A stretch of DNA of 6,135 bases from Bacilli bacterium. Lineage in GTDB: Bacteria > Bacillota_I > Bacilli_A > RF39 > UBA660. The stretch lies in NCBI GenBank assembly GCA_028685275.1, contig JAQUEG010000044.1, positions 1-6,135 of the forward strand. The letters are read 5' to 3'. Numbering within the stretch: position 1 is the first letter of the stretch; each line of letters begins with the position of its first letter. Positions 1 through 5,002 of the stretch are shown here, in pieces. A model generated the notes under the pieces. That model made no database searches. It had not been told where the DNA came from and worked only from the letters and a program-made list of their open reading frames with translations. A program made the position numbers and the translations under genes.

Positions 1-60
1 TGCTATAAATTGTTTTATATAATAATGGAAATTAATGTAAAAATCAAGTATTTTATAGCA
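1..60. repeat. Inverted pair of TGCTATAAA motifs
   Basis: TGCTATAAA at 1-9 is repeated as its reverse complement at 52-60, a 9-bp inverted repeat with a 42-bp AT-rich centre. The left arm sits on the window edge, so it may extend further. Each arm also resembles an extended -10 promoter element (TGnTATAAA) and the two face each other. A third related copy (TGCTATAAT) lies at 121-129 on the minus strand. AT-rich sequence yields such matches by chance, so a function is only a guess. Confidence 0.35.
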
Positions 61-120
61 AAAGCAAATAAAAAGAAATATTTTCATCTCAAAATACTTA
101 CAATTTTGTTACTTTATCAC

Positions 121-129
121 ATTATAGCA
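121..129 (-). promoter_or_regulatory. Possible leftward extended -10 promoter element
   Basis: On the minus strand this reads TGCTATAAT, a perfect extended -10 (TGn followed by TATAAT). No good -35 hexamer is present 17 bp upstream (AACACA, about 3 of 6 matches), which is tolerable for extended -10 promoters. Transcription would start near 114 and run left out of the window. The 11-bp repeat array at 159-235 lies directly upstream, where regulator-binding sites would be expected. The driven gene is not in the window. Confidence 0.35.
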
Positions 130-158
130 CTTGACAAGCTATTTGTGTTACTTAAGTT

Positions 159-235
159 TTCCGACAGAATTCCGATAGAAATCCGATGAAAATCCGACGA
201 AATTCCGATGAAATTCCGATGAAATTCCGATAAGA
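159..235. repeat. Tandem array, seven 11-bp units
   Basis: Seven consecutive 11-bp units run without gaps from 159 to 235, with starts at 159, 170, 181, 192, 203, 214 and 225. The consensus is TTCCGATGAAA. Units 5 and 6 are identical; the others differ at one to four positions, and CCGA is kept in all seven. The array is richer in G+C than the flanks. The period is close to one helical turn, so a protein bound to each unit would sit on one DNA face. It lies between the tRNA-Trp terminator and a leftward -10 motif. It could be a regulator-binding array, iterons or a simple minisatellite; the sequence alone does not decide. Confidence 0.85.
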
Positions 236-287
236 CGGGCATTCCCCATTATAATTTCATTAGTATGTGGGTCTTTTTGCATAAACT

Positions 288-324
288 AAAAAAAGAAAAA
301 CCGTTTAGTTATAAGGCTAAACGG
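288..324 (-). terminator. Terminator of the tRNA-Trp gene
   Basis: On the minus strand CCGTTTAG (324-317) pairs perfectly with CTAAACGG (308-301) around an 8-nt loop. It is followed by a T-rich tail (300-288) interrupted by one C. This is a classic rho-independent terminator 12 nt past the tRNA 3' end. The other orientation lacks a T run, so it works leftward only. Confidence 0.92.
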
Positions 325-336
325 CCGATTTTCAAC

Positions 337-410
337 TGGCAGGGGCAGAGGGAATCGAACCCCCAACCACGGTTTTGGAGACCGTCATTATACCATTTAA
401 CTATGCCCCT
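337..410 (-). tRNA. tRNA-Trp (anticodon CCA)
   Basis: Read from 410 down, the acceptor stem AGGGGCA pairs with TGCCCCT (347-341). It is followed by discriminator G (340), the usual identity base of bacterial tRNA-Trp, and an encoded CCA end (339-337). The anticodon stem ACGGT/ACCGT encloses the loop CTCCAAA, with anticodon CCA at 378-376, which reads UGG. The T loop TTCGATT lies between GGGGT-type stem arms. The gene is a single-copy unit with its own promoter (430-458) and terminator (288-324), and it is divergent from cwlJ. The sequence closely resembles tRNA-Trp of Bacillus-type bacteria as I remember it. The CCA anticodon reads UGG and gives no sign that UGA is reassigned. Confidence 0.97.
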
Positions 411-429
411 AATTCATAAACGTGTTTTT

Positions 430-458
430 ATAATATCATAATTAATAAGTTTTTTCAA
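430..458 (-). promoter_or_regulatory. Housekeeping promoter of tRNA-Trp
   Basis: On the minus strand TTGAAA (458-453) and TATTAT (435-430) are separated by exactly 17 bp, each one mismatch from the sigma-A consensus. A start near 423 would give a leader of roughly 13 nt before the mature tRNA at 410. Confidence 0.8.
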
Positions 459-467
459 TAATTATTT

Positions 468-498
468 TATAATAAAATCATATACTTAGATAGGTGAT
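468..498 (+). promoter_or_regulatory. cwlJ promoter candidates and ribosome binding site
   Basis: Two -10-like elements lie upstream of cwlJ. TATAAT at 468-473 has no recognisable -35. CATATACT at 479-486 matches the sigma-E -10 consensus (CATACAMT) at seven of eight positions, with a weak -35-like CAATAAT at 456-462. The latter would put the start very close to the ribosome binding site. In Bacillus subtilis cwlJ is made in the mother cell under sigma-E, which favours but does not prove the second element. The ribosome binding site AGGTGAT (492-498) supports the ATG at 503 over the GTG at 494, which lies inside it. Confidence 0.3.
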
Positions 499-502
499 AA
501 TT

Positions 503-931
503 ATGACTGTCGTTGCTCATACAACTAAAGATATTGATTTATTAGCTAGACTTATGCGTGCTGAAGCAGTTGGTGAAGGTAATTTAGGAATGTTAATGGT
601 TGGGAATGTTGGTATTAACCGTATTGTTGGAAATTGCTTAGATTTTATTAATATTCGTACAATTTCGGAAATGCTGTATCAAACACCTGGTGGTTTTACT
701 GGGAAAGATAGCCCCCTTTTTTTTGGTTATTCTACTTCATTAGAAAAAAGATTAGCAGAAAGAGTAATTCGTGGGGAAACATTCCATCCTTCTACACATG
801 CCTTATGGTTTTATGCTCCTGCTACCGGTGAACAGTGTCGTAGTTTTTGGTTTAATCAACGTAATTCTGGTCGCTATAAAAGTCATTGCTTTTATGTTCC
901 AGCTCCTGGTGCCTGTCCCGAACTATATTAA
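503..931 (+). CDS. cwlJ: Spore cortex-lytic enzyme CwlJ
   Basis: The 142-residue protein matches CwlJ of Bacillus in length and almost end to end in pattern, and belongs to the SleB/CwlJ catalytic family (Hydrolase_2). Visible landmarks are LARLMRAEA with Glu21, the position of the known catalytic glutamate, VGNVGINR at 33-40, and the C-terminal pair WFNQ and KSHCFY. There is no signal peptide or membrane segment, as expected for a protein made in the mother cell and held at the cortex/coat boundary. In the studied family, CwlJ degrades cortex peptidoglycan containing muramic-delta-lactam during germination, is triggered by calcium-dipicolinate and, in B. subtilis, depends on GerQ; no gerQ lies in this window. 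The ATG at 503 is preferred because an AGGTGAT site precedes it and because it gives the family length. The gene stands alone, divergent from tRNA-Trp and convergent with the Nudix regulator. Confidence 0.95.
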   Translation: MTVVAHTTKDIDLLARLMRAEAVGEGNLGMLMVGNVGINRIVGNCLDFINIRTISEMLYQTPGGFTGKDSPLFFGYSTSLEKRLAERVIRGETFHPSTHALWFYAPATGEQCRSFWFNQRNSGRYKSHCFYVPAPGACPELY

Positions 932-966
932 AACAAGGTTACTAATAACCTTGTTTTATTATTTTT
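930..966. terminator. Bidirectional terminator between cwlJ and the Nudix regulator
   Basis: AAAACAAGGTTA (930-941) pairs perfectly with TAACCTTGTTTT (946-957) around the 4-nt loop CTAA. The plus strand continues with a T-rich tail to 966. On the minus strand the 3' arm ends in TTTT. The hairpin overlaps the cwlJ stop codon and begins immediately after the stop codon of the convergent gene, so it probably serves both. Confidence 0.88.
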
Positions 967-1831
967 GATATATATATAATTTAGCTGGTCTAAAGCCACC
1001 TAATCGGTATTCATCAATTGGTTTAATACGATTCCCTATTTTTCTTTGAAAATTAGCTTTTGTAAACTTTTTATTTAATATCAATTCATATACTTGTTGT
1101 AATTCTGCTATAGTAAATTTATCTGGTAATAGACTAAAAGCAATATCACTGTACTCAATTTTATTCCTAATTCTTTCAATTCCACAGTATATTATTTTTA
1201 AATGATCAAAACCAATATTATCATTTTTTACAATCTTTACTTCTTTAGTAGTTATTTTGTTTACTGTATTAATAATCACTTGAATTATATTATCTAGAAT
1301 TATTTCTTCATTACTTAAAATTATTTTATATTCTAATATTTGTTTTACGCCATTATCTATTTTTTCTTTTTTCATACTAATCGTATTAATTTTAAAATCA
1401 AACCATTTCGTTTCTTCATTAACAAAAGTTTCCTTAATTTGACTTTGATTTTTATCAATTAACCCTAAATAAGTAGTAGTAATAACACGTGTTCTTTTAT
1501 CACGATTAACTTCACCATATGTATATAATTGTTCTAAATATATGTTTTTAAAATCAGTTTTTTCTTTTAAAGCTCTTAAGCTTGCTTCTTCTAATGATTC
1601 ATCCATTTTAATAAATACTCCTGGTAAACACCATGTATTAATATAGGGATGATTAGTTCGTTTTAGTAATAATACCTGTAATTTCTTTCTATTTAACTTT
1701 CGAACATCATTGCTTTGTTTTTCTTCAATTGCAAAAAGTAAATCATCAACTGTATATGATGGATGTTCAAATTGACTAGGATCATATTTTTCTAAAAACT
1801 CTTTTTCTGTTAAACCTTCTATATTTAGCAT
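959..1831 (-). CDS. NrtR-like Nudix-domain transcriptional regulator
   Basis: The 290-residue protein has an N-terminal Nudix fold (about 25-170) and a C-terminal winged helix (about 225-290). LLPDKFTIAELQQVYE, followed by KANFQRKI and GFRPAKLY, is the signature of the NrtR-type DNA-binding domain. YTYGEVNRDKRTRVI (103-117) is likewise typical of NrtR-like Nudix domains. The Nudix box (71-94) is degenerate: the box Gly is V72, Glu78 and Arg86 remain, but REUxEE has become RALKEK and its Gly is D93. Hydrolysis is therefore unlikely. Family members of this kind sense ligands such as ADP-ribose and repress NAD, sugar or other genes. No NAD gene is adjacent, so the target is unknown. The insert around 170-225 is Lys/Ile-rich and not conserved to my eye. 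AAAGGA at 1844-1839, 7 nt before ATG, supports the start. Paired repeats just upstream suggest self-control. Confidence 0.85.
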   Translation of the reverse strand: MLNIEGLTEKEFLEKYDPSQFEHPSYTVDDLLFAIEEKQSNDVRKLNRKKLQVLLLKRTNHPYINTWCLPGVFIKMDESLEEASLRALKEKTDFKNIYLEQLYTYGEVNRDKRTRVITTTYLGLIDKNQSQIKETFVNEETKWFDFKINTISMKKEKIDNGVKQILEYKIILSNEEIILDNIIQVIINTVNKITTKEVKIVKNDNIGFDHLKIIYCGIERIRNKIEYSDIAFSLLPDKFTIAELQQVYELILNKKFTKANFQRKIGNRIKPIDEYRLGGFRPAKLYIYQK

Positions 1832-1848
1832 TATATCATCCTTTCTAT

Positions 1849-1880
1849 TTACTACTAATTTCTTTTTAAATTACTACTAA
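1849..1880. promoter_or_regulatory. Paired direct repeats upstream of the Nudix regulator (possible operator)
   Basis: TTACTACTAA occurs at 1849-1858 and again at 1871-1880, identical over 10 bp with starts 22 bp apart, about two helical turns. The first copy begins 17 bp upstream of the regulator start codon. On the minus strand TTGTTT (1884-1879) could serve as a -35, with only a weak -10 (AAATTA) 17 bp on. The position fits an autoregulatory operator, but NrtR operators are usually palindromic, so the link is inferred. Confidence 0.35.
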
Positions 1881-2280
1881 ACAAGTACTGTCAGATAGTT
1901 TTTCATTTTCGCCATCTTCATTATAAAAATTAATCTTAGAAAAAAATGTTCAGTATATCATTCTTGTAAAAAACACTTTACCTCAATTATGTTTGCATTG
2001 CTTAAATTATATTAATATATTTTTGAATAAAAATAATGTGTATCATTATAAATTTCTAGTAATTCAAGTCCTTTTTTAGTAATTTGTTAAATTATATTAT
2101 ATCAATAACATTATAACTTATATGAATAACTAAGTCTAATATTTTTCAATTTTGGATACACTACTTGATAATTGCTTTAAATAAATCCCCCCCCTTTAAA
2201 TCCTTTTTTTCATATAACATTGCTTGTCCAAAACAAATTTTTACTTTTTCCAAAATAATTCTTCTTTTACTTATTGTCAC
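1866..2280 (-). pseudogene. Possible decayed gene (fragments in several frames)
   Basis: No intact gene fills this 570-bp gap, but the minus strand holds three protein-like pieces. Piece 1, 2280-2161 (39 codons from GTG), includes MLYEKKDLKGGDLFKAIIK and crosses a run of eight G (2194-2187). Removing one G would continue it as GIYLKQLSSSVSKIEKY. Piece 2, 2086-2012, gives QITKKGLELLEIYND, which resembles the end of a winged-helix domain. Piece 3, 1949-1866, gives INFYNEDGENEKLSDSTC and ends at a stop. They lie in order on one strand, interrupted by stops and frame changes. A TATAAT element (2323-2318) lies ahead of piece 1, but no ribosome binding site precedes its GTG. This looks like a worn-out small regulator gene, but AT-rich noncoding DNA can mimic it. 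Confidence 0.3.
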
Positions 2281-2374
2281 TTTGGTATTAAGTGCAGTTA
2301 AAAAATATAGTTAATATATTATATGTGCTTAATAACAAAATAATATTAAGTCGCCGGCTATTTATCTATAATTT

Positions 2375-2403
2375 AAAAACAAGGACTCATTGTCCTTGTT
2401 TTT
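2375..2403 (-). terminator. Terminator of the LysM amidase gene
   Basis: CAAGGAC pairs with GTCCTTG (2380-2386 with 2392-2398) around a 5-nt loop, extended by AAAAA/TTTTT to a 12-bp stem (2375-2403). On the minus strand the 3' arm ends in five T. The stem overlaps the amidase stop codon (2404-2402). It shares the AACAAGG/CCTTGTT core with the cwlJ terminator. Confidence 0.88.
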
Positions 2404-4930
2404 AGGTTAATGGTACTAATAGAATTTGACCTACTCTAATTAGATCCTCAGTTATTTCATTTAATTCCTTTAATCTTTCAACTGTTATTTGATGCTGCTG
2501 AGCAATTGAGTATAAGGTATCGCCTGTTTTTACAATATAAGTAGTAGTCCCTGAGGGAACTGTTAATGGCATCGTGATTGGTACCAAAAGTTCCTGGTTA
2601 ACTCTAATCAAATTATTTTGCAAATTATTTAATTCTTTAACAACAGCGATAGTCGTACCAAATTGACGTGCAATACTCCATAAAGTATCACCGCGTTGTA
2701 CTCGATAAATAGCAACAGTCGGTTTGGTTGGCATTTCACCAGTAATTGGCGATTGCGGCACTAACAATTCTTGACCAACACGTAACAAATCAGTTGTTAA
2801 ATTATTAATATTCATTAATATATCTACTGCTGTACCATAATTATTAGCAATACTCGTTAAAGTATCGCCTCTTTTTACAGTATACCTGATAATTACCGGT
2901 ATACCTTCGTTTTCTTGCCTATATAGCATTTTTAATGCTCCTCCTTCTATATTTAAATCCCTATTTTCATTTTCTTCTTCTAGTGGGATAAATAATATTT
3001 GGCCTATAGCAATAACATCCGTTTCCAAATCATTTAATGCTCTTAAAACAGAAACACTAGTTTGAAAACGTTTAGCAATGCTCCATAGGGTATCGCCTTT
3101 TTGCGCAACATATATTGTTGTTCCTGGAGGTGGCGTAATTGGCTGTGAAATTGGTATTAATAATTCTTGATTAACATTAATTAAATTAGACGTTAAATCA
3201 TTTAATTCTTTTATTTCATTAACTGTTATCCCATATTTTCGAGCGATACTCCAAAGACTATCACCTTTTTTTACTTTATAGTTAATAATGTTTGGTTTAG
3301 AAGCTATTAATTCAGTAATAGGTTCAGTTGGTACTAATATTAATTGACCTACTCTTAAAATATCCGTTTCTAAATCATTTAATGATTGAATTGAATCAAC
3401 AGTTGTTCCAAAGCGTTCAGCAATAGTCGCTAAAGAATCACCACGTTGAACCGTATAACGAACTATATTTGGTAATGGTACAATTGGACTTATTCCATCA
3501 GTTGGCAAAGGTTCCTCTTGTCTAACGTTACTAGAAATAGGCACTAATAATTGTTGACCAACATCTAATAAATCAGTTGTTAAACCATTTAAAGTCCTTA
3601 AAGTTTGAACACTTGTATTAAAGTTTTGGGCAATACTCCAAAGACTGTCACCACGTTGAACAGTATAAGTTATAGTTTCTGTATCAGTTGCTTGAATTGG
3701 AATTTGTAATTGTTGACCAATGCTTAAAGCATTTGATGTTAAATTATTTAGTGACATTATTTCACTAACAGTTGTTCCATAGTTTTGAGCAATTGCATAT
3801 AAATTATCGCCAGCTTTAACCACATATGTAACAGTTGATGGGGGAACTGTTGGTTCTTCTGGAACAATTGGTGGGGCAGTTGGTTCTGGTAATTGTATTA
3901 TTTGCCCTGGGGTAAGAAAATCAGAAGTTAAATTATTTATATCTCTTAATATTTGGACAGTAGTCCCAAATTGACGAGCAATTGCATATAAATTATCACC
4001 AACTCTAACCGTATAAATATTAGGTGGTGAGGGTTCAACTGGTGGGGTTACCGGTGATTCTGATGGAATTGTTAATATTTGACCTACACTTAAAGCACTT
4101 GATGTTAAATTATTTAATGACATTATTTCACTAACAGTAGTATTGTATCGTTGGGCGATTGAGTATAAATTATCACCTTTTTGAACTACATAAGTTACTT
4201 CCATAAATGGCGGTGATACTAAGCCGGGAATTGTTAATCGTTGACCTACACTTAAAGCATCATTAGTTAAATTATTAGCTGTTTTAAGCGCCTCAATCGA
4301 AACATTAAAACGTCTAGCTATCGAATATAATGTATCACCTTTTTGGACTACATATATTTCCTCGTCTCCTATTACATCATAAGGTAAATTTTTATATATA
4401 CTAACTGCCCGTACTACCGCCTCTGCTAAATTGGTCCAATTATTACGAATTTGATTTTGTTCTGAAGTTGGACCATCAGCAAAGGCATACTCAACAATAA
4501 CTGGTTCAGTAATACCAGTATTACGATGAATAAAATAATAATCTTTTGCTGTATCAGCTGGTAACCGTCTTTGATAAGCATCTCTTATTATTTGTCCTTC
4601 TTTAGCTATTTCATTTAAAATTAATGTTGCTAAACGGTCATTGTTTCTTAAGGCATATATTACTTCCGCTCCTTGTCCGCCAGTAGCATTAAGATGATTA
4701 GATATAACAACTACATCAGGGCGATCCCCAAAAGCATTTAAAACCCTTTGTACACGCTCATTTGGTGTTAAAGTTTCATCCGTATATCTAGTCATTACTA
4801 CTGGTACTCCTAATTCTTTAAACCGATCATATTGATATTGCGATATTAATAACGTATAATCTTTTTCTACAATATCCCCTGATATTGCTCCGGGATCTGA
4901 TCCACCATGGCCAGGATCTATTACTATCAT
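2402..4930 (-). CDS. N-acetylmuramoyl-L-alanine amidase with 11 LysM repeats
   Basis: The 842-residue protein begins with an Amidase_3 domain (1-182), which cleaves the bond between muramic acid and L-alanine in peptidoglycan. Zinc ligands are His8 (DPGHGG), Glu22 and His79 (SNHLNA); the catalytic glutamate is Glu147 (VIVEYAFADG). Eleven LysM repeats of about 45 residues follow, starting at 192, 245, 304, 367, 420, 490, 549, 605, 681, 740 and 796. They bind N-acetylglucosamine-containing glycan, and most linkers are Pro/Thr-rich. There is no signal peptide: the protein opens MIVIDPGHGG directly, and an ideal AGGAGGG site 6 nt upstream fixes this start. B. subtilis CwlC/CwlH, made in the mother cell late in sporulation, have the same signal-less layout. 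A role in mother-cell lysis or spore cortex is therefore plausible; a phage-lysin origin is the alternative. Eleven LysM copies are far more than the one to five usual in amidases. The gene follows htrA by 61 bp. Confidence 0.93.
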   Translation of the reverse strand: MIVIDPGHGGSDPGAISGDIVEKDYTLLISQYQYDRFKELGVPVVMTRYTDETLTPNERVQRVLNAFGDRPDVVVISNHLNATGGQGAEVIYALRNNDRLATLILNEIAKEGQIIRDAYQRRLPADTAKDYYFIHRNTGITEPVIVEYAFADGPTSEQNQIRNNWTNLAEAVVRAVSIYKNLPYDVIGDEEIYVVQKGDTLYSIARRFNVSIEALKTANNLTNDALSVGQRLTIPGLVSPPFMEVTYVVQKGDNLYSIAQRYNTTVSEIMSLNNLTSSALSVGQILTIPSESPVTPPVEPSPPNIYTVRVGDNLYAIARQFGTTVQILRDINNLTSDFLTPGQIIQLPEPTAPPIVPEEPTVPPSTVTYVVKAGDNLYAIAQNYGTTVSEIMSLNNLTSNALSIGQQLQIPIQATDTETITYTVQRGDSLWSIAQNFNTSVQTLRTLNGLTTDLLDVGQQLLVPISSNVRQEEPLPTDGISPIVPLPNIVRYTVQRGDSLATIAERFGTTVDSIQSLNDLETDILRVGQLILVPTEPITELIASKPNIINYKVKKGDSLWSIARKYGITVNEIKELNDLTSNLINVNQELLIPISQPITPPPGTTIYVAQKGDTLWSIAKRFQTSVSVLRALNDLETDVIAIGQILFIPLEEENENRDLNIEGGALKMLYRQENEGIPVIIRYTVKRGDTLTSIANNYGTAVDILMNINNLTTDLLRVGQELLVPQSPITGEMPTKPTVAIYRVQRGDTLWSIARQFGTTIAVVKELNNLQNNLIRVNQELLVPITMPLTVPSGTTTYIVKTGDTLYSIAQQHQITVERLKELNEITEDLIRVGQILLVPLT
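2408..3463 (-). repeat. Duplicated three-LysM module within the amidase
   Basis: LysM repeats 6-7-8 (residues 490-650, bases 3463-2981) and 9-10-11 (residues 681-841, bases 2890-2408) form two blocks of exactly 161 residues. Both have 13- and 10-residue linkers in the same order. Repeats 7 and 10 share LWSIAR and VNQELL instead of the VGQ found elsewhere. Repeats 6 and 9 alone lack an aromatic residue in the L-x-x-IA position. A 30-residue charged linker (651-680) separates the blocks. The pattern indicates duplication of a triplet. Confidence 0.75.
3723..4141 (-). repeat. Near-identical DNA segments in LysM 2 and LysM 4
   Basis: Bases 4089-4141 and 3723-3775 agree at 50 of 53 positions, far closer than other LysM pairs in the gene. 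They encode TTVSEIMSLNNLTS and the flanking residues in repeats 2 and 4. The start-to-start distance is 366 bp, exactly 122 codons, so exchange between the copies would keep the frame. This suggests recent duplication or gene conversion. Confidence 0.85.
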
Positions 4931-4936
4931 AAGTAT

Positions 4937-4943
4937 CCCTCCT
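4937..4943 (-). promoter_or_regulatory. Strong ribosome binding site fixing the amidase start
   Basis: The minus strand reads AGGAGGG, 6 nt before ATG at 4930. It is the only good site nearby and rules out a longer N-terminus with a signal peptide. A weak promoter (ATGTCA 4978-4973, 17 bp, TAAAAT 4955-4950) would start transcription at about this site, which is uncomfortably close. Read-through from htrA is therefore an alternative source of message. Confidence 0.85.
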
Positions 4944-4978
4944 CATACTATTTTATTCAACACCTAGATTTTTGACAT

Positions 4979-5002
4979 AAAAAAAAGAAGATTACTCTTC
5001 TT
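4979..5002 (-). terminator. AT-rich hairpin with U run at the htrA stop codon
   Basis: On the minus strand AAGAAGA (5002-4996) pairs with TCTTCTT (4991-4985) around the loop GTAA, which contains the htrA stop codon TAA (4994-4992). It is followed by further T residues to 4979. The stem is only 7 bp and poor in G+C, so it is probably a leaky terminator that lets some transcripts through into the amidase gene. Ribosomes reaching the stop codon would physically cover the hairpin. Confidence 0.5.

Noticed and set aside
132..160. TTGACA on the plus strand as a rightward -35 element
   Set aside because: No acceptable -10 lies 16-18 bp downstream (AAGTTT or similar), and the only downstream gene on that strand, cwlJ, is 340 bp away beyond the tRNA.
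159..235. The 11-bp array as a CRISPR
   Set aside because: The units are too short and there are no spacers between them.
117..242. 41-codon minus-strand ORF (ATG at 242) running through the 11-bp array
   Set aside because: It has no proper ribosome binding site, it starts and stops around the tandem repeats, and its 33-bp coding period follows automatically from an 11-bp unit. More likely a by-product of the array.
494..502. GTG at 494 as the cwlJ start
   Set aside because: This GTG lies inside the AGGTGAT ribosome binding site; the ATG at 503 has correct spacing and gives the family length of 142 residues.
1947..2010. Reading UGA as tryptophan to join the fragments upstream of the Nudix regulator
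   Set aside because: All intact genes here use UGG for tryptophan and none needs UGA; the only tRNA-Trp seen has a CCA anticodon. Gene decay explains the stops more simply.
4944..4950. CATACTA on the plus strand as a sigma-G -10 element
   Set aside because: It points rightward into the antisense of htrA, has no matching -35 and has no gene to serve.
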